From Ricordea florida (taxonomy: Eukaryota > Cnidaria > Anthozoa > Corallimorpharia > Ricordeidae), in the NCBI GenBank assembly GCA_949710005.1, contig OX453285.1, positions 7,549,632 through 7,613,631 of the forward strand: a stretch of DNA of 64,000 bases, given 5' to 3'. Numbering within the stretch: position 1 is the first letter of the stretch; every line of letters starts with the position of its first letter. Both the position numbers and the translations under genes were made by a program. Positions 10,351-24,100 of this stretch are shown in pieces. Under the pieces are notes generated by a model. The model ran no database searches and had not been told where the DNA came from. It worked only from the letters and a program-made list of their open reading frames with translations.

Positions 10351-12379
10351 TTATAACCCTCCGCGATCGCGAGTTGATTCTTACTTTGAACGTGTTGAAG
10401 AAAAAGAAAAAGAAATCGTCTGACTGGGATTGCGACTGACGCAAACACTGCACGTACATTGATTGGTTAAAATTGTTTTACGTAAACTGTGATTGGACCA
10501 GAGCTTGACAAGCTGTCATGTCGAACATACTCTCGCAACGCCCCTTACATGAAAATCTCGAAAACACGGCAGTTTGGTTTATTTTGTCAACTGCGTTGTT
10601 CGAGAAGTCAAAGCTAAACGTTTCCAGTGTATTAGAAAAGAAAATTCAACAATACCACTAACACTGCGAAAGAAATTACACCCATGAAAAAAAGAAATTG
10701 GAAAATCTCGTGTTGTTGGAGGATTTACGTTAAAAGTGGATTGTTCGCAAACTTGGCTTTGTTGTTGAATGGCGGGCGCTGAGTAGGTCGAAGAAAAAAA
10801 ACAGGTGGAAGAACTATAGTTCCAAGAATAGATTGAACGGACTGAACTGAATTTTGTTGAGCTATTAATCGACCGATATTTGCTGATGACTCGAACAGTT
10901 TTCCTGTACTTGGAATTGCATTGTTCGACTTGAGGGATTCATAATTATCTCTTGCGTAGTTTATCGTTTTTGGCTTGGAAAGTTTTCTCAGCTGGCAGCT
11001 TTAAAGACAGTGGGAAGTGTAGCTTTGTGCAAAACCAGCCTTTTTGCACATTTCAGTGGGGAGATTTTCAAGAATTTGATTGCCCAAGGGTTCGTAACTT
11101 TTGCTCGCCTCGAGGCCAAAAACACCAACAGCTTATTGTGTTGATTTTCTGTTTTATCCGGAGCTACAGCTGCGGCTAACTACTAGACTACGATCACTGG
11201 ATTCTACAAAACGAGTTTGTTTAAAAAGAGACTGACTTTGTTGTGTTTTCTTGCGACTGAAAAATCGCCGGGCAAATATCCACGCGGCCGAGGTATATCG
11301 CCTGATACCCGTCCAGCTATTTGACACCACGTGACCCAAAATAACCAATAAAATAGCGCGAAAATTAATCAGTGGGTTATAAGAGTTGATATTTGGACAA
11401 AATGCAGAACAACAATGTGTTCCAATGAGAATAATCATAAGTAAAGAAGCCCGAGTTTGTGTAGTTATGCGTCTAGTTTTTTGTGGCTACTGCGTTATAG
11501 GCAGGAAGCCACTTATGTTATCGTGTTGTAAGAGTGTCCACTACACGCGCATTGAGCGCTGGGATGTCAAGAAGAGTTTTAAGTAAAACTACGCCGCCAG
11601 ACCCATGGTTGAAAATAATTCATATGGATATTGGATTCATTGAAATGAACGGCCACGGACGGTAATGCTTCAACTTAATACAGCTTGCTTCGGATGTAGT
11701 TTGTAACTAGTTCTAGTCACCTAACAATCATGTTGTTATTACAGTAATTAGAATCCACCTTTGGTTTTTCAATGACGTACTTGCTTCAATAATAGTAATT
11801 CGCACCTGATATTTTCAAGCAAGGTGCAGGAGAATTTTAACATATTCAACCTGACTCTGTCATTTCGCAAACTTATCTTTTCAAGTTTTACATTTAGAGT
11901 TGTACCTTATAGTACAGTCAGTTCTCTGCAATTTCTAGTTTCTAGAGACTAATTTTGTTCCCTTATAATTATTTGAGAGATGGTTTTATGGTGAAGTTAC
12001 GAAGATTTTATTATAATCTTGCATCGAAATTACGCAAGTTAGGCAGGAAGAGGAAAGGGTTGTGTTTTAGTTCTACTCAGTGTAAGCGGTAGCCACATGC
12101 AGTCATAAGCTGCCTTTTTTTATTTGTTAACCGCAACAAATGCGCTTTTTTTACTCCAACTTCAAAATCTTACGTTCACGCGGCTTGCGATGATTACAGT
12201 GCATTGCTTGGACACAGATTTTGCCGCTCAAGCAGCAATTTAAACTTAAGGCATTTAATGGGATAATATCATGGGTGACAAAGTACTCCTTAATTTTGGC
12301 GCGAAATTTTAGCGTTTCTACTACTACATGAGAAATTTCTGTAATTTGATTGGCTAAGAGCAGTGGTATTTCTGCTTAA
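10351..12379. other. Intronic sequence without recognised gene
   Basis: No exon of the host gene, transposase or RNA gene could be supported. Open frames are short and featureless. Confidence 0.35.
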
Positions 12380-12439
12380 TTCGAAATACCTACATGTGAA
12401 AATTACAAACCTTTTGCGAGTAGTAGTATAAACAAATAA

Positions 12440-12590
12440 TAGCATGATTTGTACGTGGTATTTGGCTTAAATACCACTCGAGATATTTCAAAATTGTCTC
12501 AAATTTCACTCGCCTAACGGCTCTTGAAATTACGTACAACAATTTTGAAATATCCCTCGTGGTATTTATACCAAATATCACTACAAACTA
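12440..12590. repeat. Foldback element
   Basis: Arms around AAATACCACTCGAGATATTTCA and the complement of TGAAATATCCCTCGTGGTAT, centred near 12,513. A non-coding palindrome. Confidence 0.75.
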
Positions 12591-13310
12591 CGCTATTACC
12601 TATACTAATTTATAATTTCACATGTGAAATTACAATGTTGTTATGACAGCTTCTCGTAGGGTGCCAAGATGGCTTCTAGGTTTGAAAATGTGAAGAATTA
12701 ATTTGTTACCCATGATATTAATAGGGAATCAAATGGTGTACTCGTGAAATTAGGGAATATTTTCATTTGCATTTTGGTCAAAATCTAATAATTAGAATTT
12801 GGACAAGGCTGCAAATGTTTTTGTTTCTTGACAGAACATATGTCCGACTAACTGACCATTTTGGTCAGATAAAACAAAACTGTAGTCGGACATCACCAAA
12901 AAAAAATTGAGAGTTGAATTTTATTCATCTTTACTAGTAAACAATACATGATAAGAAATTGTCCGGAGTTCATGTCCAACCACAATAGGGACTTCGTTGG
13001 ACATGAGCAGCTAATTTGGTTGGCCAATGACCGATGACCGACTTTTATTTGCATCCCTGTTTGGACAAAACGCGCGTGAAATTATTCCCTTATTTCTGTC
13101 GTCACCATTTGATTACACATAGTAACATGAAGGGAACGGACAAGCTAGACGAAATATCATTCTCGACAGCATTGTATTCTTTGCATACCTGTGGCAATCC
13201 CAGTCTGAAAATGGGTTTTTTCTTTTCCTGTTTTCTCCTGTTAGAAAATTGCATTATTGCGCAAGATTGCCTATAGAAGGGTTAACAGAGGGTCTCAATG
13301 GGGTGGTGAC

Positions 13311-13983
13311 TTTTACGGCTAACGGTTAATGTTTTTGACTGTTTTACGGCTAACGGTTAATATTTTTGACTGTTTTACGGCTAACGGTTAATATTTTTGG
13401 CTGTTTTACGGCTAACGGTAATATATTTGACTGTTTTACGGCTAACGGTTAATATTTTTGACTGTTTTACGGCTAACAGTTAATATTTTTGACTGTTTTA
13501 CGGCTGACGGTTAATATTTTTGACTGTTTTACGGCTAACGGTAATATATTTGACTGTTTTACGGCTAACGGTTAATATTTTTGACTGTTTTACGGCTAAC
13601 AGTTAATATTTTTGACTGTTTTACGGCTAACGGTTAATATTTTTGACTGTTTTACGGCTTACGGTTAATATTTTTGGCTGTTTTACGGCTAACGGTTAAT
13701 ATATTTGACTGTTTTACGGCTAACGGTTAATATTTTTGACTGTTTTACGGCTAACAGTTAATATTTTTGGCTGTTTTACGGTTAACAGTTAATATTTTTG
13801 GCTGTTTTACGGCTAACAGTTAATATTTTTGTCTGTTTTACGGCTAACGGTTAATATTTTTGACTGTTTTACGGCTAACAGTTATAATATTTTTGACTGT
13901 TTTACGGCTAACAGTTAATACTTTTGGCTGTTTGACGGCTAACGGTTAATATTTTTGGCTGTTTTACGGCTAACGGTTAATAT
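13311..13983. repeat. 31-bp minisatellite, about 22 copies
   Basis: The unit consists of TTTTACGGCTAACGGTTAAT followed by ATTTTTGACTG. Copies vary at ACGG/ACAG, GACT/GGCT and a few indels. Confidence 0.95.
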
Positions 13984-14239
13984 TCCCAAGTATACATAGC
14001 ATGATAGCGATCGGTGCGAGTGGTTCGCAGGCCAAAGAGCCGGCCTATAATATATTCGGTGCTTGTTGTTGGTCCCAAACATCGTTTCTTCGCTTTCGAT
14101 TTTAAACTTGGGATCACGCTGAATGGTATCTTTTTCAGTGTTCCCGAAAAGTGGAAATTTCGGTATTTTCGAAAATTATCGTGTTCCATTCAAAAACTTC
14201 CAGTCGGAGTGTTCTCCAGTCTCCTCGCATGCATGATTT

Positions 14240-14425
14240 ACTCTGCGAATACGAAGGAACCGTTTCTTGCATGAAGCCCTTTATACGGTTCCGACTTCTT
14301 CGCATGAAGCACGAAACTGCCGACAGTAAGGGTATTTCGCTTTCATCATCAAACAAGAGCGAATTGAAAATGAAATCGGGATCATCGCAATCGGTTGCTG
14401 CGTAAATTTTTGAAACAACCGCCAT
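14240..14425 (-). pseudogene. Harbinger-like transposon gene 5' fragment
   Basis: The minus-strand frame begins MAVVSKIYAATDCDDPDFIF and contains NRIKGFMQETVPSYS, resembling the region before the DNA-binding helices of cnidarian PIF/Harbinger transposases. The frame then departs from that family, so this is a fragment within a non-autonomous copy. Confidence 0.4.
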
Positions 14426-14776
14426 TTTGAACACAAGCGTCACGGCATCAGGACTCAAGAAGCCTGGGGCAAAAGCTGACCACATGACGAGCCTAGAATA
14501 AGCCCGTTCCATTGGAGAGCGAAATTTCCGAAAATTCAAACTGAAAATTTTTGGTGAATGGAAAGCCCTCCAAGTGTCACAATTGTTTTTCTACCGTGGT
14601 AACCAAGGAAGCTGATTTGTCAACTTGATTCCGATTAGTAAACAAACCAAGATCACGAAGGAATTCAAAACAGCCATCGCAAAATATGAATGACGAAGTA
14701 GATAGTTTCAAACCAGGAGCGAATCACCCTCCTGGTCAAACTTATAATAGCCGGAAACAAATTCGTGTTTATCTTA

Positions 14777-15471
14777 CTTAGGGCCTGATTACATGGCGAA
14801 TTTCAGCCCGGGTTGAAATTTTAGCCCGGCCAACCGGGCTGAAATTTCAGCCCGGCTTCTGAAACAAATCCTCTTAAAATCAAATTGTCGATTACATGGA
14901 GAGGGATTCAGCCCGGGGCGCAATTCAGCCCGGGCCAGAAATCCTAGCCCGGTTTTTGAAACCGGGCTAGGACTTTCAGCCCGGCCAAACGGGCCTGAAA
15001 ATCTGAAAAAATCTCATGTAATCGAAACGGAATTTCAGCCCGGGCTGAAAAGTGAGCTGGGACATGCGCAGTGATTTTGTTTTCCAGGAAACAAGATGGC
15101 TGCCGCTACAAAAGAGAAGCTATTTCAATTGAATAAAGGAGATAAAATAGAGAATCTTATTCGTTGCCTCGCAAATTTCAAAGCTCAGATTGAGTATAAG
15201 AACATCGACTTCAATGCAGGTTAAACAGTATGAGGCTGTCAGAGAAGCCATGGCTCGCATTTATGAAGAAGAACCGACTTTCTTCACGACTCGTGTTCTC
15301 GGCGTCATTTTGATTCTCCTGAGACTGTTCGCGCACAATTTCATATTTGGCGCCGAGGCTAATATTTCAGCCCGGGCTGAAGTTCGTCATGTAATCGCAA
15401 CAAAATTTCAGCCCGGTTGGCCGGCTGAAATTTCAGCCCGAGCTGAAATTCGCCTTGTAATCAGGCCCTTA
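14777..15471. mobile_element. PIF/Harbinger-type non-autonomous element
   Basis: Terminal repeats GGGCCTGATTACA and TGTAATCAGGCCC are flanked by TTA on both sides, matching a 3-bp PIF/Harbinger duplication. The interior has repeated CAGCCCGGG boxes near both ends and a MYB/SANT-like gene fragment. Confidence 0.75.
15096..15300 (+). pseudogene. Harbinger MYB/SANT-like gene fragment, frameshifted
   Basis: ATG at 15096 opens MAAATKEKLFQLNKGDKIEN followed by LIRCLANFKAQIEYKNIDF, the trihelix/MYB-like N-terminus of the Harbinger accessory protein. The frame shifts near 15,215 and continues as VKQYEAVREAMARIYEEEP. Lies inside the GGGCCTGATTACA element. Confidence 0.6.
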
Positions 15472-16742
15472 CTGTCGGCTTCAAGCCAAACCGTTGTCCG
15501 CGTTTAACAGGTTACAAATTTACCGAATGGCGTAATTTCGGCTACAAGACGAAACCCAATTATTAGTGAAATTTCTGTAGAAACTTAGAGATCTTTCTGA
15601 CAAAATCGCTCGGTTTAAACATGACGTCGACAAGAACTGCACATACGATATACATGTTTTTTTTGCCGTCGCGGAACAAGCCATATGATACCAACCTTAA
15701 TCGTGAACTGACACATTCAAGTTTGTTCGAAGACGTATTATAAAGTGGAGCGCAAGTGAACGATCCCTGGAGCGTCCTTTTTTTTGACTAAATACATGTT
15801 TTTATCCCTGATTAGTGACTCGGTCAATTGACTCGGACTCACTCGGCCGGAGTCATTTTTGACTCAGGCTCACATTTGACTCGGTCAGCCGATAAACTTG
15901 AACTCATTATATTACGATCCTTGTACACTTCTACTGAACGCAAATGACACAAATTTGAATGGTTCGATAAAACAGTTTCAAAAAATTGAACCGTTTGATA
16001 TCAAGGCTTCAAATAGGTAGTCCAGTGCGTGTTGGCTTCTAGAACCTCTTGTCTGGCCCTTCGGTCACAATGACACTCAATCATGACAATCAGGTAATGC
16101 TTTTACTTTTGCGAGGAAAGTGAATGCTATGCAATACTGTCCGTCTTTATATATAGGGCTCCCTGACACATACAGTGTGGACAAGTGGAAGTGTTGCTCT
16201 TGGAGGCGAATGCCGTTGGTCTTCAGGTTGCTCTTTAACGCACAACAAGGTACAGTCTGCTAGACAAACTCATTAACACTTTATATCCCTAACCATACAC
16301 AAAACTGTGGAAACCCTCCGACAACTGCGTATCGATAGTGGCCAGGAAATCAGCTTATTTCCTGAGCGTTTCTGAACGGATTCTTTTGGTGTTTTTTTTT
16401 TTTTCATTTTTGCTATTGTTTTTCCTTTATTTCGTTTTGCGGGACAAAGCGACAGGATAGAGCCGTCTCTCTCCGTCAGGTAGCCAATCGTGCTGTGTAT
16501 GATATAACTTCTTGAACAAAATGATTTAAACGGAGAAATTAACGGTGCAAAGCGAGTCGTGTTTCGTCAGATATCAAAACATGGCACGGTGCTTGATTTC
16601 CTTTGTCTCTCTCTTATGTATTATTGATGACTTTGAGAACCGAGTGGCATTTTACAGTAGAGACGTCAAACTCGGCTTGAAGGAGTATCTATTGTCTAAA
16701 ACAAAATCTAAGAGCCATTCTCTCATTCCTTTTAGTTTACAG
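15472..16742. other. Intronic sequence, no gene recognised
   Basis: Contains TGACTCGG-type short repeats near 15,820-15,900 and a diverged copy (about 16,558-16,640) of the 80-bp repeat of 3.1-3.4 kb. Confidence 0.4.
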
Positions 16743-16898
16743 CTGGATCAAACTGGGATAACAGACAGACTGAAGTGGGTATTGGGGCGAACCTGGCGGT
16801 AACAGTGACACCAAGAATCTCGTTCGAATTTCCAGTAACCCCAAGATGGTTTGGTAGACTGTTCAAATACAAGTGGTTCAGACCTCTCAAGAAACTCG
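16743..16898 (+). CDS. Host VWD/EGF gene, exon G
   Basis: Acceptor TTTACAG, donor CTCG|GTTAGT; phase 1 to 1. It encodes about 52 residues: NRQTEVGIGANLAVTVTPRI, then FEFPVTPRWFGRLFKY and basic residues. Alternating strands resemble exons E and H. Confidence 0.55.
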
Positions 16899-17014
16899 GT
16901 TAGTATTAACTACATTAATTCCCCTTTGTACGTTTAGGTGCGTTATCTGTAACGTCCACTCAGCACGCCGTAAGGAAGCACAAGATCATACTTTATTTGA
17001 ATTTAACACTGATG

Positions 17015-17025
17015 ATAATGATAAC

Positions 17026-17063
<38 letters not shown>

Positions 17064-17072
17064 TAATAATAA
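17015..17072. repeat. (GATAAT)n / (AAT)n microsatellite
   Basis: Runs of GATAATGATAAT grading into AATAATAAT. Confidence 0.9.
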
Positions 17073-17570
17073 GACCCATCAATCACTGCCTACTGGAAAA
17101 TAAAACTTTCAGGAGAGCGACAATGAAAAACCATAGTACCAACAAAGGCCACCCTCTGCAGTACTGGAGGATTAAAACGCGAAAATTTTATGGGATGTAT
17201 CTTTCCAATTTTAGAAGGCACCAAACAAAAAGAGTAAATAAAATAGACGTGGCAGTGTACGACAAACAGACTAGTCACTGGACACTAGTTAAAGGCACTG
17301 TCTGCCAAGTTGGCACAATTGCGGACAAAGCAGTAATAATGATAATGGTGATGTTGATGGCTTTATTGGCAACATCTCTACAGTGTAGCTCTTCATTTAC
17401 CATTTACAGCAATGTATTAAAAGACAATAATTAATGCTTTACTGTAGTACATATTAGAATATACTAAAACAGTGGATAGCGTTGATGGTGCGCTCTGATT
17501 GGCTGGTCAAACTCCAACTATCCTGTGCTTTTTACCTCCGAGTAACTTGTGAAAAGTGAATTTCGAAAAA

Positions 17571-17865
17571 AATGGCGTCCCGGTTTACATACGTGACAAG
17601 CGAAGAAATCATCCAAATTGACAACGAAGCAATCCTTGAAAACACAAAGAAAGCGACTATATTTGGTTTGGTCGTGTTCAAAGGTAATGGTTTATGTTTT
17701 TAGCCAGGAGTTTATCGATAAAAACCAACGAGAAAGGTTTTGTTTACAAATGGAAATTAATCTTGTGTCACCAAATTTGATGTCACTCGTTCACTTGAGA
17801 ACCAAAGTTGAATTATATTTTTGACAGAATGGTTTCAAATAAAAGAAAGAGTTTGCAACTCCATT
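17571..17865 (+). pseudogene. Crypton/DUF3504-type gene fragment
   Basis: ATG near 17,571 opens MASRFTYVTSEEIIQIDNEA with NTKKATIFGLVVFK, then an apparent GT donor (AAAG|GTAATG). A second piece after TTTTTGACAG at about 17,827 gives EWFQIKE, continuing the FK-EWFQ join typical of DUF3504 (Crypton-derived) proteins. The rest is missing. Confidence 0.45.
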
Positions 17866-17998
17866 TGAAATAATGTCGCCACTAGAATAGACAAATGTCT
17901 TCAGAAATTCTTTGGCATCGAAAAAACGAGGCGTACTTGAGAAGTCCTCCATTTTCCAAGCCATTTTCTTTCTGAGGTGTTCATTAATTTAGTATATA

Positions 17999-18420
17999 CT
18001 GTTATGAGATGTTTCTAGAACCTGTTAAGTATGCGGATGTTTGCGTAATCACGCAATCTTCCTTCTAGAGAATTCTAGAACACACAAACATGATGTAAAC
18101 TAGTTTAGTAATTCTTCTATAAATAGTTATTATTGTAATATTTCGAATGTTCTTGAACTATCTGTAAATGTATTTAAGGAGTGTCGGTTATCGCACAACT
18201 CTAGCAGTTACGTACTAACGCTCGGAAGCAGTCTGGATTTTTTCCCCGAATACCGAAGCCGCACGTACATGGAGGCCACAATATGAAAGCTGACGTCAGC
18301 AAGACTTGTGATACATCCTGATAACATTGTACGTTAATATTAAACATACCATCATAGCGCTAACGGTATATTGTACTACACTATTATACTCTATTTACTA
18401 CTAACCAAATGCCAAGTATG
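17999..18420 (+). mobile_element. Possible solo LTR of a retrotransposon
   Basis: Begins TGTTATGAGATG, has a TATAAATAG box near 18,118 and a promoter-proximal stretch (TATTTAAGGAGTGTCGG). No matching second LTR or polyprotein is seen and the 3' edge is not defined, so this is a weak call. Confidence 0.25.
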
Positions 18421-20310
18421 TGGGTCATCTACTTGAGCGAGTACTGATATCTCCCTTGACTTTGAGAAACTCTGTCACTGATCCTGTACATCTTGCTTTT
18501 GGTGACTGATTACCTTGGACGACCCTGTACGACCTCGACGACCTCACTTCCCATCGTCGCGCATTGAATAATCAAAGCAACAAGAACATGAAGCTGTACG
18601 GCTGTACGAGCTAACATCTGGCATGGAATTTCACGAAGTCGAAGCATCATTGGCCAAAACGACCAAAATGTTCTATCACATTAAGTATTAACTGGAAAAG
18701 GCTGTGATTGCAAACCACAGAGTTAAACTGTAGGCTGGCTCGCGCTTGCAAAACAACCAGATGCCGACCGCCTGCCGACCTTTCTAAAGAGTGTGATCAC
18801 CGCAGACAATTTTTTGTTCACCGAAAATCGCGACTTAAATGTTGTAATAACCGCAAACCGCTTCGTGTCTTCAGTGAAACCGCAATACCGCGAGTTAAAA
18901 TGAAAATTACCGCTATACCGCGAGTTAAAATGAAAATTACCGCAAAACCGCACCAAAAATAACGCAAAACCGCATCACCGCAAACCCTTACGTCCCCCTC
19001 TATCCGAAGGAGAATTGAAGTTGTTTGCCCTCAAGTAGATATCTCAAAGGAGCTCGTGAGTTATAGAGTTTGTGGTGACTGGACTTATTTAGATTTGAAG
19101 TAAGAGATAGCTTGTTAGCGTATACTTAAGTTTAGCGATCGCTCCCTTTGTAGACTACACGAATTTCAGTTGTCAGTTTCAAAGAAATAGTTGAGTTCAT
19201 AGCGGAAGTACGTTTGTCACAGAACAGTCTTACTTATTACTCGGGCTTCCGTAGGAAAGCTCGAGTCTTAAAATACCCTCTGTTCTTTTCTTGGTAGCCA
19301 AAATTGAGGTCATAGTCCCAGGCGTTACTTGTGTGCACCGTGGAAACTGGGGGTAAGAAGGCGAAGTCATGTACTCGCTCTTCGTAAACAACCTAATTTA
19401 CAGAATGCTGTGTTTTGTGAAGAATGTTTTGCAAGAATTCAAATGCACACGCCGTCCGTGATAGGCCTACACTAAACGATATCGAGCGTTGTCGGAATAG
19501 GTTGTCAATCCACGAATTCTTTAGCTTAAAGGCGGCCAAAGCGCATACTTGTTCTACGGGATGACAAATGAGCCATGTGTTAGTTGCCAAAACTGTGACA
19601 GCCGATTAAACAACAAACTGTGATGCTGAGACGAACACATCACTTGCTGAAAAAATCAGGTATGTTCGTGAACACAACTTCGAATGTGACTACAGAAGCA
19701 ACTTGAATAGTAAGGTTAAATATCTAAGCTTAGCTCTTCGTTAAGTATCCTGTTTCTGTGATTGGTTTTTATTGCTTTCAATACTTGTAAAGCACGATTT
19801 GGTATTGCGTAAGTAATCACTATTATTATTTTACAAGCGATCGTAAATGTTGGTTTCCTCTTTGCACGGAGTTGCATGTGCTTGATAGAAGAAAGACATG
19901 ATGAATACTCTTGATGACTGTGAGCTACTAGAAAACGTTTTCAATATGACTAATGTACATGAACATAATAATGTTACAGTGTCAATAAAAGTTCAACAAT
20001 TCAGATCTCGTTATGCAGAGTATGTATATTATGACTGTACTCGTGATTTGTGTAAGCGGCTGTACACACGTCAATAAAATAGATATATATTTTTTGTCAC
20101 ACAAGTAATTAATCTGACTGTTGGCACAAATAACCGTTTAAATGTGGGACTGTTGTGACTGATAACGAAAATTCCCCACACGGATCCCGCATGTAGTTTC
20201 GTATACATTTTACGCGTGATAAATGCTCAAGTAAAACGCTTCATACGAAGCCCAAGTGAACGCTCCTCAAGCGTCTTGTTTTTGTATTTGTTGTCTGGTA
20301 ACTATACTAA
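18421..20310. other. Intronic sequence with ACCGC-rich repeats
   Basis: The 18,760-18,990 part is a cluster of ACCGC words with a tandem CGCGAGTTAAAATGAAAATT unit. No gene is recognised in the rest. Confidence 0.4.
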
Positions 20311-20418
20311 AACAACTATTCACCTCAGTGTCGGTGGCTAGTGGTGGATATTTAGCTCGGCGCTTCGCGGTTCGGTAAATATCCACCACTAGCCACCTCC
20401 ACTTCGGTGAATAGTTGT
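20311..20418. repeat. Foldback element, about 108 bp
   Basis: Near-perfect palindrome with arms ACAACTATTCACC ... GGTGAATAGTTGT and inner TGGCTAGTGGTGGATATTTA and its complement. Confidence 0.9.
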
Positions 20419-20952
20419 TAATTGTCCACCTCCTAGGAAGTGAATATAACCAGGGCTTCCTGGTAATCCTTGTGCCAGTCAGATTTTATTTAGGGAAAAA
20501 TCAAAATGGCGTCCAAGCTGCCGAAATATGGCCGCCACCGATTCAGCCACTATTCACCTCGAATTCTGAGAATGATTGTCAATTATTCTGTGAAGTTGAA
20601 GTAAATGTTCCTAAGCAACTCTTCACCGAGATTAATTAGCATAATTGTTTTAGTACAACAAACCTCACATCACAGTGACGCTCACTGGCACAAAGCTTTT
20701 TCAGGAGCCCCGGCAATTTGGTTCCTGGTCTCGGCAAACGCAAAACAGATAATACAATTGGTTCGTCCGATTTAAATCGGTCTGTTTGATTGAACAATTG
20801 AACCGGTGACGTGATATAATCTTATTCACGGCCTTTTCCCACTGATAACCACCTATAATACGTAATAAAATTCCTTGCTATTTAACCATATACTGTACAT
20901 ATTATCTTTTGCTTGTAGCTTCAATTTTGTTTTAATGTTGTTCCCTATACAG

Positions 20953-21187
20953 TTGGAGCAATTAAGAAAAAGGTGGACTTGTCTTTGTCCCTGTCAGTGA
21001 GTGCGCCATTCACCGCCAGTGTATCGATGATGCATCCTTCTTCGGAGTGTGACCAGGCCGACAAACCTGCTTTAATGCAAGCTACGTTTGGAATGGGTAA
21101 CCTGATATGCACTTTTTCCGTCACCTTTGTGGGGAAGTCCTTCGAGGTTCCGTTTAAAACAGATTTGTCGGCTGCGCGGACTGCCAG
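20953..21187 (+). CDS. Host VWD/EGF gene, exon H
   Basis: Acceptor CTATACAG, donor GCCAG|GTAATT; phase 1 in (matching exon G), phase 2 out. It encodes about 78 residues, with VDLSLSLSVSAPFTASVSM and three Cys. The next recognised exon begins in phase 1, so an exon between 21.2 and 27.1 kb is missing from this annotation. Confidence 0.6.
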
Positions 21188-24100
21188 GTAATTAGTCAGT
21201 CGAGGAGGGGGAACGCTACGGTTTTCTCTCTCTCCCAAATATTTCCTCGCTTTCTCTCCCTTCCCCCTGTATTCATAAATAAGTAATTACTATATTCCTA
21301 GACTTTTACCCAACTAAAGAGGGACTGCCGTTGATTGATTCTTGGCCACGTGGTCCTGACCGAGTTCAAATGTATCCCGAGCGGGGTACAATTCAGTAAT
21401 TGTACACTGCTCGGGATACAACAGCACGTGATCAAGGCGTGGTGGAAGATGGCGTGATAGAAGGCAGGAAAAATAATGCAAGTTTTTACTTTCGTAAATG
21501 AACTCAACACTAGGTTTGAAGTTATTGAACTTGGTAAGGTCAGAGACTAGTTTTTCAGATACTGAAAATCATTCATTCAGCGTTTTTGGGAATTAAACTT
21601 TTGTTCTTATAAGTGCCATTCTCCTCTTTATTACTTGTCACTGTTGAAGTGAAAGTCTAGGAATATAACAAGACAGTTGATATCAGGTTTCTTAGAAAAC
21701 CTTCGTCTTGGGAAACATCAGGACTCTCGGAAAACAAAATTGTTTTTCCACGACCTGCCGTTACCCTTTCGCACCCAAAAGGGACCAATGTAAAACTTCT
21801 CTTTACAACCATCAATACATTGTCAACACAAATAATAAGAATTTTAAAAGATAATTAACTTAGAAACGCTGAATTGATCTTATATCAAATTTTCCAAAGT
21901 GGTTTATAAGAAAGTGTATGGAAGTCGCTCAGGAAAATTCCTCTTCAAATCTTGGGAATGAAAAGTTTTGGTGTATAATGACCAGGAGCCTATTACTAGG
22001 AACGCTCCTATGAGTTTGGTGGTGGCCCCAGGACTAGACGTCCGTCTATGATACCTTTACTTGCCATCTACATTAAACAAGTGGACTCGATACGTATGTA
22101 TTGCCTAAATCTACTTTCTAGGTCGTCAAGCAAGAACCAAAGATATAAGGAAGCTATTCTGGTAACTACTTGATGCAGGCTGTGGTTTGAGAGGTTCACC
22201 CATTAAAATAGTGGTCTGCGTTATAAATATAGTCGCCAAGCTTTACCTCAGCTGTACTCTAGTCGTACGCATCCTTAGCCGTACTTCAGTGTTCTTAATC
22301 TTCCCTAGCCCATGCTTACTTTAGTGTCCTTTCTATGTGAGTGCCTGCACCAAGTACTTACCGCAATTCTATTATAGCGTACACAGACTCGAACTATCAT
22401 GCTAACTGTTTTACACTTTCTTGCTTTCAGTTTTTGCACCTGTCCAATTCCCATATCAAAGGTAACATATAATGGGAAAAGATACCGTTTATTATCATTT
22501 CACCACTTTACTGTCATTTTGCTGTAAACAATGTTTCGCTCAATAGCTACGTTCGTTCGTAGAAAGTTATTTACAGCAGTCGACTTAACAAATCGTATTG
22601 TAGTCGATAAGATTACAGACAACGCTAAACCACATTCAATTTGTTTTTTTACTGCAATATTAACGTAAAAAAATGTTTTTTTCAGAGCGTGACCAAGGTC
22701 GTGACACAAAGAAAGAGCAGGCGTTGTCTATAACTTTCTCACGATACGATTGGTTTATTTCCAAAAATAAGCGTTTCTGATTGGCTATTAAATTGCGTGA
22801 CACATTGACGCGAGCAGCGTTGTCTAGGTGTTCATCGACAACGGCAAATGAGCCTATCAGATTTCGAGATTAGTAGCAATTGTGGTAAAAAAATAAAACC
22901 TTTATCTTATATAGTGCAACCGTGTAGTATCCTAGATGCAATTTTTTCTTGAGCCAAGCAGCTCTGTTTAAACTGTGAATGCGGGCAGTGGGGCTCTGCA
23001 TAAAGCAGTAATATAACTCGCTGAGAAGTCAATGCTTTTCTTACCTTATGGTATGTATGTCATACCATGAGGTTTAGTGATGGTTGGATTGGTCACTCCA
23101 TTCCCGTTAGACAATTAATTTATGCATTGAATCAGCATTAAATGTGAATTAAACAGGTTCTCCCTTGTCTCCCCTACTAGGTATGATTTTGTCCACAAAG
23201 TCGTGCAATTGTTTTATGTTCACATATGTGGAGGGAGGGGGTAAGACAAAGCGGCAGCACATGTTTACAAAATTGCGTCTATTGTCTCGAGCCCGAGGCA
23301 AACATTGTCAAGGCGGGTTTTCGTTCCTTTCGCTCCATCTTTGATCAAAATACACTTTTGAAGATCTCACGAACGAACAGGAAATGTGTTCAAGAATGCT
23401 CGAGTGGAAAGAAATGGGTTTTAAAGTCTTAAAAGTGACAGATGTCTCCAATTTGAACGGCGAGTAATCGATCAGTTGTAGCAAGTAAGAGTGCACAAAA
23501 CGAACTATTCGGAATGAACGCTTTTTGGTCTAGGGAAAAGGCATCACTTCATAGAATAATTACCACATACCGTGAGGTAGCGCGAAGGAACCTTTGGTTA
23601 AATTAGAGAGGTGATAGCGGAAGTATGAAAGAACTAGAGGCCTACTTTAGGACCTTAAGTCGCCATAATTTTTGGCGATCTTAGGCGACTTAAGGTGACT
23701 GAACATGACTAGGCCTAGTCTAGCACCTTTTAAGTTCGCCCAAAGTTACGGCAACTTTTCCTTAGGCAATTTAAGGCGACTTAAGTAAAATTGACAAAAG
23801 AAAAACATGGCGACTTAAAGCGATTTAACTAGCCAGAAGTAGCTTAACACATTTTTTGAATTACAGTACTGCATTGGAACAACGACTGCAAGACCAACAC
23901 CGACACCGACACCGTCACCAACACCGTCACCAAAACCAATCGGCCCTGGCGAAGAAAAGGGTGGCAGGTAGCATAGACGATAAAAATAATAAGATCCTTT
24001 TGATTGGCAGCTAAAGTTAGTTATTTGATATGAATGTCGATATAAACAGCTTCTGGTAGATAGTAACAGTTTTGGTCTGTTTGGTGCAACAGACAGGTAG

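Noticed and set aside
13311-13983. CRISPR-like array or telomeric repeat
   Set aside because: Units are contiguous with no variable spacers, and the 31-bp unit is not a telomeric hexamer; it is a minisatellite.
14135-14539. 134-residue minus-strand protein as an intact gene
   Set aside because: Only the part after the Met at 14,425 resembles a Harbinger-type N-terminus; the rest is non-homologous and no transposase core follows.
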